From NCBI RefSeq assembly GCF_038007465.1, contig NZ_JBBOXF010000001.1:1801001-1865000 (forward strand): a DNA stretch of 64,000 bases, read 5' to 3'. The notes below the pieces were generated by a model, which worked only from the letters and a program-made list of their open reading frames with translations, had not been told where the DNA came from and searched no databases. Source of the stretch: Sporosarcina sp. FSL K6-1508. GTDB taxonomy: Bacteria > Bacillota > Bacilli > Bacillales_A > Planococcaceae. The position numbers and the translations under genes are program-made. This document shows positions 43,174 through 50,833 of this stretch, piece by piece. The first letter of the stretch is position 1. Every line of letters begins with the position of its first letter.

Positions 43174-43950
43174 ATGAATTTATTAATAAAAGAGTCGCCG
43201 CTTCAAGTGCTTCCGTCGCTTGCGATGGAAGTGGGATTAAACGCGGCTGTTTTACTTCAGCAACTGCATTTTAGATCGCTCATCTCGACGAATGTCCGGG
43301 ATGGGCATAAGTGGGTTTACAAAACATATGAAGAATGGAAAAACGAAGAGTTCCCGTTTTGGTCTGTCGATACGATTAAAAGAGCGATTCGTAAACTGGA
43401 AGAGAGCGGTTATATCATTTCGACCTCTCAGTATAATCGGATGAAAATGGACAAGACAAAATGGTACCGCATCAATTATACAATGCTGCAAGGGCAGTCG
43501 GTGCAACTTGCGCCTTCGATGACGGCAGAATCACCCCAAGAGGAAGTGCAGATTGCCCCCTCTACAGAGGGCAAAATGCCCCTAGCAATAACCAAAGAGG
43601 TTAAGAGTATTAAAAAAAACCTTGTCGAGAACGATCTCGACGTTGTATCTGTCATTGAGTACTTAAATGATAAAGCAAACAAGCAATTCAAAGCATCCTC
43701 GAAGGCGACAGCACGATTGGTGAAGGGGCGTTTCTCTGAAGGGTACACAGTGGCGGATTGCAAAAAGGTCATTGACACGAAAGCGAAGAACTGGCTGGAT
43801 GATCCACATTGGCAGAAGTATTTACGTCCTTCCACGTTATTCAATGCGACGAATTTTGAAAACTATTTGGAAGAATCGAGGGTCAGTGACTTGCCAGAAA
43901 GCAGTCCGCCAAAGCCACTCGAATTAGACTTTAGCAAAGGGGAGGCGTAA
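43174..43950 (+). CDS. Phage-type replisome organiser / replication initiation protein
   Basis: 258 residues from ATG after TGAGGAGGATTGGTG. The N-terminus (LLIKESPLQVLPSLAMEVG, then a winged-helix region EFPFWSVDTIKRAIRKLEESG) is the replisome organiser type. The C-terminal 80 residues (VIEYLNDKANKQFKASSK to WLDDPHWQKYLRPSTLF) match the conserved phage C-terminal domain (PF09524). Such proteins open the origin and bring the helicase. It starts a three-gene operon. Base composition is richer in GC than the array. Confidence 0.83.
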   Translation: MNLLIKESPLQVLPSLAMEVGLNAAVLLQQLHFRSLISTNVRDGHKWVYKTYEEWKNEEFPFWSVDTIKRAIRKLEESGYIISTSQYNRMKMDKTKWYRINYTMLQGQSVQLAPSMTAESPQEEVQIAPSTEGKMPLAITKEVKSIKKNLVENDLDVVSVIEYLNDKANKQFKASSKATARLVKGRFSEGYTVADCKKVIDTKAKNWLDDPHWQKYLRPSTLFNATNFENYLEESRVSDLPESSPPKPLELDFSKGEA

Positions 43951-43953
43951 CGG

Positions 43954-45228
43954 ATGACATGTCTTAAGCAGATTGAAAGAAGTGTGTTAGGAACGATGCT
44001 TTCGGAGAATTATTTAATCGTCGATAGTGATGTGGCACAAGATTTTTTCATCAGTCAAATTCACAGAAATATTTTTGGTTGCATGCAGGCGTTACTGGCA
44101 AAAAAACGTCCTGTCGACTATGTAACGCTCCTGACGATGATGGAGCCGGTTGAACTGGGCGGCGCAAATTACTTGGCTGAACTGGCGAATTATGCAAGCC
44201 CGACGAAATTTGACCGTTATGTTGACATGATGTGCGAGGCATGGAAAAATCGTGAAAAAAACAAGATCCTTATACAAGCGAAAGAGGGGGATTGGGAAAT
44301 TGGAAAGATACAACAAGCGTTTGAGGATTTAGAAAAGGAAGGCAGCGCAAGACTCGATACGGGCATTAAAATGGATTTGGTACGGATGGGTGAAAGGCCT
44401 TATGAAGAAATGCAGCATGTACCTGGCGTACCGACTGGATTGCATGATGTGGACAAATTGCTCGATGGTTTCCAACCTGCCGAATTAATCGTCATTGCTG
44501 CGAGACCGTCGATGGGAAAGACTGATACGTTGAACCATTTCGCGCTCCATGCAGGATTAGCGGGCTATAAGCCGATTATTTTTTCGCTAGAGATGAGCAG
44601 AACCTCGATGATTGACAGGTTCATTGCGATAACGGGCGGCTATAACCGACTGCGTATGAGAAATCCTTACACACACTTCACTGACAAGCAAAAATCGAAC
44701 TGGCTCCCGACACTCGCTAGATTGGACGAAGCGAATATTCATATTGATGACCGTGCCGGACTGACAGTGTCCCAAATGCGCGCCGCAGCGAGAAAAATGA
44801 TACATACGGAGCCGAAGCGAAAACCGATTATCTTCGTCGATTATTTACAAATTATCCGTGGCGACTCCCCGAGCTATAACCGCACGGAAGTCGTAGGGCA
44901 AATTAGCAATGATTTAAAGCAAATGGCAAAAGAATTTGACTGTCCTGTTGTTTGTCTATCACAGTTAAACCGCGGTGTCGAAAACCGTGATAACAAACGA
45001 CCTGTCATGAGCGATTTACGTGACTCAGGCAATATTGAACAAGATGCAGATGTGATCGGCTTTTTATACCGCGATGATTACTACAACATAGAAACAGACA
45101 CGCCCGGCCTGTTAGAAATAAATATCGCAAAACATCGCAACGGACCTACAGGGACCACAACTGTCCGTTATGTGAAAGAAACAGGCATTCTCCACAGTAT
45201 AGATTGGTCAAGAGAAAGGATGGAGTGA
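43954..45228 (+). CDS. DnaB-type replicative helicase (phage-like)
   Basis: 424 residues. The N-terminal DnaB domain (CLKQIERSVLGTMLSENYL) is followed by a RecA-like core with ARPSMGKTDTLNHFALHA (Walker A), IIFVDYLQII (Walker B) and SQLNRGVENR (motif H3). The closing HRNGPTGTTTVRYV is typical. Starts 3 bp after the organiser gene. It would unwind DNA at a phage or plasmid-like origin; the chromosomal copy must lie elsewhere. Confidence 0.9.
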   Translation: MTCLKQIERSVLGTMLSENYLIVDSDVAQDFFISQIHRNIFGCMQALLAKKRPVDYVTLLTMMEPVELGGANYLAELANYASPTKFDRYVDMMCEAWKNREKNKILIQAKEGDWEIGKIQQAFEDLEKEGSARLDTGIKMDLVRMGERPYEEMQHVPGVPTGLHDVDKLLDGFQPAELIVIAARPSMGKTDTLNHFALHAGLAGYKPIIFSLEMSRTSMIDRFIAITGGYNRLRMRNPYTHFTDKQKSNWLPTLARLDEANIHIDDRAGLTVSQMRAAARKMIHTEPKRKPIIFVDYLQIIRGDSPSYNRTEVVGQISNDLKQMAKEFDCPVVCLSQLNRGVENRDNKRPVMSDLRDSGNIEQDADVIGFLYRDDYYNIETDTPGLLEINIAKHRNGPTGTTTVRYVKETGILHSIDWSRERME

Positions 45229-45230
45229 AC

Positions 45231-45698
45231 ATGGTATCTGTACAAGAAGTGTTTCAGTTGGCGATTGAAATGGACATGGTACACCTGGCACATCGGATTT
45301 TTTGGGCAATTGCCAAGGGGAAAGTAAAAGTGGACGAAGATTCCAAGCGACTGGATGCCATCGACTATGACGAAGAGGCAATTTCGAAAATGGTTGCACG
45401 AAACCAGCTAAGTCTAGGCAAGATTAAGCTGTACGTTGCCGAAACAACAATGCCAGATCGATTTGCGTTTTATTATAGTGAAAATGTTTTAGATGCACAC
45501 GCACTCCATCAGGACATGTTCAGAGAGACGCCAAAACGATTGACCAATGCCTCCCATTTAATGCCGAAGCTTTTTCATTTCGATGAAACGGATGCTGCGA
45601 ATATAGTATACTTCCATCGCAACAAAGTTGTCGCGTATCCGTATTATTTAGGACATGCCAGGGCGGGGGAGCGGGTGTTGGCGCGGATGCGAGCTTGA
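45231..45698 (+). CDS. Phage-associated protein, unknown
   Basis: 155 residues from ATG after AAAGGATGGAGTGAAC, immediately behind the helicase gene. There is no signal or membrane helix. A SLGKIKLYVAETTMPDRFAFYYSEN segment suggests an alpha/beta fold. It probably belongs to the replication operon. The function is not recognised. Confidence 0.7.
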   Translation: MVSVQEVFQLAIEMDMVHLAHRIFWAIAKGKVKVDEDSKRLDAIDYDEEAISKMVARNQLSLGKIKLYVAETTMPDRFAFYYSENVLDAHALHQDMFRETPKRLTNASHLMPKLFHFDETDAANIVYFHRNKVVAYPYYLGHARAGERVLARMRA

Positions 45699-45825
45699 GT
45701 GGGAGTAGCAAGATTTTATGTTTTCCCCTTACTTCTATAGAGAAAGTGAAACGTTTTGTCATCCGATTCGTAGTAGAGATATTGGGTTTTACTGAAAAAG
45801 GTCTTATCGTACGAGGAGGGATTGC

Positions 45826-46314
45826 ATGAGACAGTTGTATATCAAGCAAAAGGTATATAGTCTGAGTGGCAAGTTTTCGGTGAAGGATGCAGAAGAGAAT
45901 GAAGTGTATTTCGTAGAAGGAAGCTTCATGCAAATGCCGAAGACGTTTTCGATTATGGATGTGGCTAGGCAGGAAGTGGCGATGATCACGAAAAAGACGT
46001 TTAGCTTCCTACCGACTTTTTATGTCGAAGTGCACGGCCAAGAAACGGTAATGATAAAAAAGGAGTGTTCTTTTTTTAGAGCAAGGTATTCAATTGATGC
46101 GGCAGGGATAGAAGTACAGGGGAATTGGTGGGATATGGATTTCGAAGTGTACCAAAATGGGGAACTGATTGGCGCTGTCAGCAAAAAGTGGTTCACATGG
46201 GGCGATAGCTACCAGTTGGAAATTCTAGATGATGAGATGGAACCACTTCTCGTAGCGCTCGTTGTGGCAATTGACTACGCGAAAGCAGCCCAGTCTGCTG
46301 GGGGCGGGGCATAG
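45826..46314 (+). CDS. LURP-one-related protein (YxjI-like)
   Basis: 162 residues from ATG after ACGAGGAGGGATTGC. The barrel pattern RQLYIKQKVYSLSGKFSVKD, then VARQEVAMITKKTFSFLP, then FEVYQNGELIGAVSKKWF is that of the LURP-one/Tubby-like family, as in B. subtilis YxjI. The role in bacteria is unknown, perhaps lipid binding. Its last 20 codons are repeated in altered form at 47354. Confidence 0.85.
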   Translation: MRQLYIKQKVYSLSGKFSVKDAEENEVYFVEGSFMQMPKTFSIMDVARQEVAMITKKTFSFLPTFYVEVHGQETVMIKKECSFFRARYSIDAAGIEVQGNWWDMDFEVYQNGELIGAVSKKWFTWGDSYQLEILDDEMEPLLVALVVAIDYAKAAQSAGGGA

Positions 46315-46321
46315 TGAAGGA

Positions 46322-46364
46322 TACCAGGTTCTTGTTGAATCCTGCATTATTTTAAAACCTGGTA
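46322..46364 (+). repeat. Hairpin repeat, copy 1 of 2
   Basis: TACCAGGTT and AACCTGGTA stem, followed by CTCGAAAT. The second copy is at 47301-47343; the membrane-protein gene lies between them. Confidence 0.75.
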
Positions 46365-46488
46365 CTCGAAATGATACTATGCGACGCTGGTGGTCACCCG
46401 CCATTTCAGTGTTACATTCCTACTTCTAATAAATACTCGTTATTTTAACAGAAGCTGAAATTTACCTTAGAAAGAAGTTGAGGAGTTA

Positions 46489-47262
46489 ATGAATTCTAAC
46501 GAAGATGCGGGAATATTTAATCCTAAGCTGATTATTTTCATTAAAAAAGATAATAATTTCATCATTTTACTTGCAGCAATTTATGCAATAATACCTTTAA
46601 TGGAAAACGAAGTGGTATTAACTTTTATTATAGCTTTAATAAGTATTAGTTTTGGAGTTTTATTGAATTGGATATTGGGTACGGAGTGGGATAAGTTTCC
46701 ACAGTTTATTTTATTTGTATGTATTCGGATGCTATTCCTATTATTAGGGATGATTTTTGTGATATTGTTTTTAATTAGGACAACGACTTTTAACTTAAAC
46801 ATAGAAATAGCTATTAGTTGGTATTTGCCCTTAATTCTTTTAATAGGTACGTTAGAATTTTTGGTTTTAATGATTATTTATCTCGATAAAATTCATTCAA
46901 TAGAAAGCCCAAAAAAGAAATTGGTAATAATTACGGTTTTACTTGGTTTATATATAGCTGCTTACGTATTTTCAGGTATAAGTTTTAGCTATGGATATAT
47001 GACATTAATTGAAACTATTTATAAGATTAAAATTGATGAATCAGATAGCTTTTACTTGAGTTTTTTAATCTCTAATACATTGCCAATCAATGATAATGTC
47101 TTTTTAAAGTATATAGCTCTGATAAATTCAAATAATCATTTACAAGCGTATCAATATTTTCATATTTATTCTCATAAGTTTATAGAACTGTCAATAATAG
47201 CCATTATATTAAAAGTGTTATTAGGGCTATTTAAATTTAAAAATGACACATCTGTTGATTAG
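46489..47262 (+). CDS. Multi-pass membrane protein, unknown
   Basis: 257 residues with about six helices and a soluble segment before the last (SNTLPINDNVFLKYIALINS). The start follows GAGGAGTTA. It is flanked on both sides by the same hairpin and on the right by a copied end of the LURP gene, so it appears inserted after that gene. Its AT-rich codons differ from the GC-richer block. Confidence 0.7.
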   Translation: MNSNEDAGIFNPKLIIFIKKDNNFIILLAAIYAIIPLMENEVVLTFIIALISISFGVLLNWILGTEWDKFPQFILFVCIRMLFLLLGMIFVILFLIRTTTFNLNIEIAISWYLPLILLIGTLEFLVLMIIYLDKIHSIESPKKKLVIITVLLGLYIAAYVFSGISFSYGYMTLIETIYKIKIDESDSFYLSFLISNTLPINDNVFLKYIALINSNNHLQAYQYFHIYSHKFIELSIIAIILKVLLGLFKFKNDTSVD

Positions 47263-47300
47263 TTAATTACTTCCAATAATACATAGTAAAAAGTGAAGGG

Positions 47301-47343
47301 TACTAGGTTCTAATTCAATTATGAATTGCTCTATAACCTGGTA
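47301..47343 (+). repeat. Hairpin repeat, copy 2 of 2
   Basis: TACTAGGTT / AACCTGGTA with one G-U pair, followed by CTCGAAAT as in copy 1. The loop differs between the two. Confidence 0.72.
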
Positions 47344-47353
47344 CTCGAAATTA

Positions 47354-47416
47354 GTGGCAATTGACTACGCAAAAGCAGTCCAGTCTGCTGCTGCGGCTGG
47401 TGGCGGCGGGACGTAA
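47354..47416 (+). pseudogene. Copied 3' end of the LURP-one gene
   Basis: GTGGCAATTGACTACGC and the following codons give VAIDYAKAVQSA, an Ala/Gly run and TAA, near identical to the end of the gene at 45826. It marks a duplication or a second family member deleted except for its tail. Confidence 0.75.
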
Positions 47417-47565
47417 CAAGACCAGTAAAGTGTCAGTCCGTCAAATCCTCTGAGCGTTTGAGCTAATATCCATCTCCTACTACCTAATCCCGTTGCTAAC
47501 ACTGCCTACTAGCAATGAAAAGCGTTTATAAAACCTCACACTCCATAAATATTCAAGTCATCTCG

Positions 47566-48261
47566 TTATTTAAATATAAATTTTCTCTTCCCGTTGTCAT
47601 TCTGCAATTCAAACAATGTTGGTTTACTAACGAAGCGCTCTAGAAGCTCATAGGCCCTATGATCCGTTAGTTCATCAGGAATAGTAATGCCGCTAAATGA
47701 CGTAGCAGAAATTAATGTATTAAAATCATATCTGAACTTGTAATCACCTGTATACGCCAGCGCTAACTTACCCTTCCAATCAATTTGATAAGACTGGCCT
47801 TCTTCTTTAGTAAACTTAATAATATGGTAGGCTGTCGCATCGTGACCGAGCAAATAAACATCAAATGCAGTCAAATTTAGATTCAAGTTTTCCTGTTCAT
47901 TCTTGGATAGAAAGTCAATTTCATATGCCTTCCCATCTAGTGTTTCTAGGTCAAATGGTGCCTCATCACTTCCTACACGAAAACCTTTATAATCCCATTC
48001 TTGAGATGACATAGTACAACTATGATAGTTGTTCCATACAATCTTAGCGTGCCAATCGTCTACTTCTTCGTCTTCATCCTCATCCTCATCTAAATCTTCC
48101 TCATAATAATCCGCAGTTTCCAAATGTAAATCGAAATACAATCCCATTCTTTCTTTCGATTCTTCGTCTTCTTCATATTTAAAATGTGCACTCCATTTAA
48201 AGTTGATTATTCGATGACCATTAGGCCAAGGGTTGTCTACAAAATAAATTCGATCCATCAT
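47566..48261 (-). CDS. Acidic cytoplasmic protein, unknown
   Basis: 231 residues from ATG after AAGGGAGCGAATA. A strongly acidic stretch (EEDLDEDEDEDEEVDD) lies near residue 60. Aromatic beta strands dominate elsewhere (FKWSAHFKYEEDEE, KFRYDFNTLI). No family is recognised. It is the last unit of the minus-strand array, nearest the replication block. Confidence 0.7.
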   Translation of the reverse strand: MMDRIYFVDNPWPNGHRIINFKWSAHFKYEEDEESKERMGLYFDLHLETADYYEEDLDEDEDEDEEVDDWHAKIVWNNYHSCTMSSQEWDYKGFRVGSDEAPFDLETLDGKAYEIDFLSKNEQENLNLNLTAFDVYLLGHDATAYHIIKFTKEEGQSYQIDWKGKLALAYTGDYKFRYDFNTLISATSFSGITIPDELTDHRAYELLERFVSKPTLFELQNDNGKRKFIFK

Positions 48262-48274
48262 TATTCGCTCCCTT

Positions 48275-48302
48275 CTTGAAGTAAAGCACCACGTTAGTTA
48301 AA
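48275..48302 (-). repeat. Array repeat A, minus orientation
   Basis: On the minus strand CTTTAACTAACGTGGTGC then TTTACTTCAAG. Neither T nor B follows; the next ribosome site is 10 bp away. Confidence 0.78.
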
Positions 48303-48313
48303 GTGGAAATCTA

Positions 48314-48445
48314 TTATTTTTCTTTTAACTGTTTTAGTAATTCAATTATTTCTTTATTTTGCTCACTTGTTTTTTTTAGCTTCAGTTCAATCGAAAAGCA
48401 TGTAATAACTATCGCAATCACACCAATTGTTATAATAAATTCCAT
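48314..48445 (-). CDS. 43-residue membrane peptide with coiled-coil tail
   Basis: ATG after GAGGAGTATTTCA. One helix (EFIITIGVIAIVITCF) is followed by a charged heptad-like tail (ELKLKKTSEQNKEIIELLKQ). The form recalls phage-like or Bacillus small proteins of unknown role. It sits between two array repeats, as the others do. Confidence 0.6.
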   Translation of the reverse strand: MEFIITIGVIAIVITCFSIELKLKKTSEQNKEIIELLKQLKEK

Positions 48446-48496
48446 TGAAATACTCCTCTCATTCAAGTTACTAATTCACCAAAAACATCCAATCCC

Positions 48497-48588
48497 CTTG
48501 TTCAACTAAACTGCTACGTTAGTTAAACAAGAAAAGAGCTGTCTAAGCAGCTCAACGATCTTCAAGTAAAGCACCCGTTAGTTGAAAC
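48497..48588 (-). repeat. Array repeat, complete A-T-B, minus orientation
   Basis: On the minus strand: TTTCAACTAACGGGTGC with TTTACTTGAAG (A), GAGCTGCTTAGACAGCTC with T-run (T, perfect stem), TTGTTTAACTAACGTAGCAG and TTTAGTTGAACAAGG (B). It is a clean model copy. Confidence 0.9.
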
Positions 48589-48600
48589 CGCAAATATACA

Positions 48601-48960
48601 TTAAACGAATTTTACTGATTCTGGATTTAATGCCACGAAATGCGACATCCAACAATCAGAACATTCTGTACCTATTTCATGTTTACATAAGCAAACCCTA
48701 TTCATGCCATCACAACCATCATAACCGCAACAACCGTTTAACCTACTTTTATCTGAATGGTAGTTTGAATTGATTAAATCCTTAATGTTTATGATGATAG
48801 AACCTTTATGTCGTGGGGCGAAATAATCATCATCCGCAACTATATAAAAACCTTCAGGTATTAAATCTTGACCATCAGTTTTGTTCAACAAATTCAAGTC
48901 TTTTAACTCTATTACTTGTTTGGAAACATCTAAATTGCATAATTTACAAATCAGTTTCAA
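48601..48960 (-). CDS. Cys-rich protein, possible zinc-binding
   Basis: 119 residues, TTG start after AAAGGAGGAATTTTAAA. C-x-x-C at the N-terminus (ICKLC) and a Cys-rich C-terminus (CCGYDGCDG, RVCLCKHEIGTECSDCW) could bind two zinc ions. There is no signal peptide. No family is recognised. Confidence 0.65.
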   Translation of the reverse strand: MKLICKLCNLDVSKQVIELKDLNLLNKTDGQDLIPEGFYIVADDDYFAPRHKGSIIINIKDLINSNYHSDKSRLNGCCGYDGCDGMNRVCLCKHEIGTECSDCWMSHFVALNPESVKFV

Positions 48961-48967
48961 TTTAAAA

Positions 48968-49019
48968 TTCCTCCTTTGTATGATTTACTAACCTTCCTCC
49001 TTTGTATGATTTACTAACC
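48968..49019 (-). repeat. 26-bp tandem duplication starting at the repeat core
   Basis: On the minus strand GGTTAGTAAATCATACAAAG plus GAGGAA occurs twice in a row. Each unit begins with the G-GTTAGT end of B and contains the ribosome site of the Cys-rich gene. Confidence 0.85.
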
Positions 49020-49087
49020 TGCCCCTTTAGTTCAATAAGAAAAAAAGCTTTACTCCTTCTTGAAGTAAAGCACCCGTTAGCTCAAAA
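49012..49087 (-). repeat. Array repeat, complete A-T-B, minus orientation
   Basis: TTTGAGCTAACGGGTGC with TTTACTTCAAG (A), GAAGGAGTAAAGC with T-run (T), ATTGAACTAAAGGGGCAGG and TTAGT (B). Confidence 0.88.
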
Positions 49088-49088
49088 G

Positions 49089-49592
49089 TCAGACTTTTAG
49101 AACCATCAAATCCTCATCAAAATACTGCCCATTATATTTTAGGGCATTTTGTTCTACCCCATAGACCTCGAATTCCAAGGACTTGTATAGCTTCTTTGCA
49201 GAGTCATTTTCAGATACTACTGTTAAGTTTATTTGTTCTAATCCATCACAATTTTTTGCCTTGCTTATTAGTTCAGCCATTAGTAATTTTCCTATCCCAC
49301 GCCCTCGACCTTCTGGTGCTACATACATCCCAAAAACATTACCTTTATGAGCGAATTTAAGATTGTTTTCACGCACAAAAGTTACGATTCCTACTAACAA
49401 ACCACTCCCATCAAAAGCACCTAGAACAAATTTCCCTTTAGCTGGTACCAATCGCTCTATAACAGTTTCTAGTGACAATTTCACTTCACTTTCATATGTT
49501 GAGCCAAATGCTTCTGGATTGGTTATTAATGCACTCAATCGCAATTCTTGGTACAACCTGGCATCAGATCCTTGTAAAATACGAACATTCAT
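49089..49592 (-). CDS. GNAT N-acetyltransferase
   Basis: 167 residues from ATG at 49592, 8 bp after GAGGAGA; an in-frame TTG lies two codons earlier. The acetyl-CoA loop is VAPEGRGRGIGKLLM, preceded by the VFGMYV strand and followed by NLTVVSENDSAKKLYKSLEF. The family acetylates amines on small molecules or proteins. It is one of two acetyltransferases in the arrays, with different folds (the other is RimL-like). Confidence 0.88.
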   Translation of the reverse strand: MNVRILQGSDARLYQELRLSALITNPEAFGSTYESEVKLSLETVIERLVPAKGKFVLGAFDGSGLLVGIVTFVRENNLKFAHKGNVFGMYVAPEGRGRGIGKLLMAELISKAKNCDGLEQINLTVVSENDSAKKLYKSLEFEVYGVEQNALKYNGQYFDEDLMVLKV

Positions 49593-49638
49593 TGGCAATT
49601 CTCCTCAGTTCCTTTTTTTTACTTTTATAATACAAATT

Positions 49639-49840
49639 ATTCAATTAAACTGCCCAATTAGTTTAACAAGAACCTCAATTATCTCCATCCGAAAACCATC
49701 GATTCGATCACTGTACGGACTTGTATAATCCATACACACCAGGTTAACATAACGCTAGTTCACGGAAGTAGTTAACTCCATAGAAAAAGCCGCCATGTAA
49801 GGCAGCCAATAATTAACCTAAAGCTACCCGTTAGTTGAAG
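49639..49840 (-). repeat. Array repeat, long form A-T-D-B, minus orientation
   Basis: Minus strand: CTTCAACTAACGGGTAGC (A), GGCTGCCTTACATGGCGGC with T-run (T), D (GGAGTTAACTACTTCCGTG, GCGTTATGTTAACC, GTATGGATTATACAAG, GTACAGTGATCGAAT; 49701-49779), TTGTTAAACTAATTGGGCAG and TTTAATTGAAT (B). Confidence 0.9.
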
Positions 49841-49857
49841 ATTCGATTGCAAGCTAT

Positions 49858-50094
49858 TTATTTTTCCTTTAAATTTATATTATTTATTATTAAGATAAGA
49901 GAAAATATTATTAAAAATATAAACCCAAGCAAAGACAATATATTTGTAATTAGAACTAACAATTCTCCAAATATATTTACTCCATAACCATCTCGGAACA
50001 TTCCAAGTTTAGCGTAACTAAGCATGGAACTATTTAATAAAGTAAGTACAGCACTTCCAAATATACAATAAAGTAATTTCATATTTTTACTCAA
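49858..50094 (-). CDS. Small two-helix membrane protein, cassette copy 2
   Basis: 78 residues from TTG after GGGGATAGGCGCA. It is the paralogue of 9742-9981 on the other strand, with the same TTG start, nearly the same protein (..SSMLSYAKLGMF.., ..FGELLVLITNILSLLGF..) and the same leader. After the gene both copies share CGAATCTT[CT]AACTAAC and then differ completely. Here a full long repeat follows; there, only B and C. Confidence 0.8.
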   Translation of the reverse strand: MSKNMKLLYCIFGSAVLTLLNSSMLSYAKLGMFRDGYGVNIFGELLVLITNILSLLGFIFLIIFSLILIINNINLKEK

Positions 50095-50175
50095 TGCGCC
50101 TATCCCCTTTAATTCAAAATATATAAATATTTTAACATAAAGTTCCAATAAACTTTTATTAAAGAACAAATTCTT

Positions 50176-50205
50176 TCTTCAAGTAACCTACCCCATTAGT
50201 TGAAG
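50176..50205 (-). repeat. Array repeat B, minus orientation
   Basis: Minus strand CTTCAACTAATGGGGTAGG with TTACTTGAAG. No A or T part; it follows directly on the stop of the next gene. Confidence 0.82.
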
Positions 50206-50209
50206 AGAG

Positions 50210-50392
50210 CTATTGATTTTTTTCTAATTTTTTTATGAATCTAATAATCCAATACAATAATATCCACGGTAGAATGAACTTTGTAGCCCATTCAATTACA
50301 TTAGGAATCAAAATTGATGAGTTTATGCCCATTAACGGAAGTAATATCCAGAGTGCAAATAAAACTACAATACCAATAATCACCTTTTTCAT
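50210..50392 (-). CDS. 60-residue two-helix membrane protein
   Basis: ATG after TGGAGGTGTCGAG. Two helices (KKVIIGIVVLFALWILLPLM and FILPWILLYWIIRFI) and a lysine-rich tail. No family is recognised. It has its own inverted repeat upstream. Confidence 0.7.
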   Translation of the reverse strand: MKKVIIGIVVLFALWILLPLMGINSSILIPNVIEWATKFILPWILLYWIIRFIKKLEKNQ

Positions 50393-50405
50393 CTCGACAC
50401 CTCCA

Positions 50406-50436
50406 TATCGACCTTATTTTACCATAATGGTCGATA
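50406..50436 (-). promoter_or_regulatory. Inverted repeat before the 60-residue gene
   Basis: TATCGACC and GGTCGATA flank TTATTTTACCATAAT, which contains a -10-like TAAAAT on the minus strand. It could be an operator over a promoter. Confidence 0.4.
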
Positions 50437-50441
50437 CCCCC

Positions 50442-50517
50442 ACTTGAACTAAACTGCCCCTTTAGTTCAATAAGAAAAGCATTACTGTTGTTCCCTAAAG
50501 CACGATGTTAGTTTAAT
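50442..50517 (-). repeat. Array repeat, A-T-B, minus orientation
   Basis: Minus strand TTAAACTAACATCGTGC with TTTAGGGAAC (A), AACAGTAATGC with TTTTC (weak T), ATTGAACTAAAGGGGCAG and TTTAGTTCAAG (B). The stop codon of the next gene touches the core (TAA ACTAAC). Confidence 0.82.
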
Positions 50518-50713
50518 TAGTGCCTATTGCTAGCGATGCAGTGGTCCACATAATAATCGTTAACGATATGATAAGCCAAACTGTATTGGCCGTCGTTTTT
50601 TCTTCGTGTTTTACCTTTTTCAATATAGAAACCAAATTCAAACAAAATATAATGCACCAGATAGGCATTAAAAACCATCCTATGTAGAAAAAGAAAAATA
50701 ACATAAAATCCAC
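50513..50713 (-). CDS. Small two-helix membrane protein
   Basis: 66 residues from GTG after AAAGGGGTGAAAAT. Two helices (FFFFYIGWFLMPIWCIIF and VWLIISLTIIMWTTAS) are separated by KKVKHEEKTT. The TAA stop is followed at once by the repeat core ACTAAC. The function is unknown. Confidence 0.68.
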   Translation of the reverse strand: MDFMLFFFFYIGWFLMPIWCIIFCLNLVSILKKVKHEEKTTANTVWLIISLTIIMWTTASLAIGTN

Positions 50714-50739
50714 ATTTTCACCCCTTTGTGGTTGTTTAT

Positions 50740-50820
50740 CCTTGTTCAACTAAACTACCCCTTTAGTTCAATAAGAAAAAAGGCTTTTCTCCTTCTTGAA
50801 GTAAAGCACCCGTTAGTGAA
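50740..50820 (-). repeat. Array repeat, complete A-T-B, minus orientation
   Basis: Minus strand TTCACTAACGGGTGC with TTTACTTCAAG (A), GGAGAAAAGCC with T-run (T), ATTGAACTAAAGGGGTAG and TTTAGTTGAACAAGG (B). Confidence 0.88.
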
Positions 50821-50833
50821 AAAAGTTATCTAG

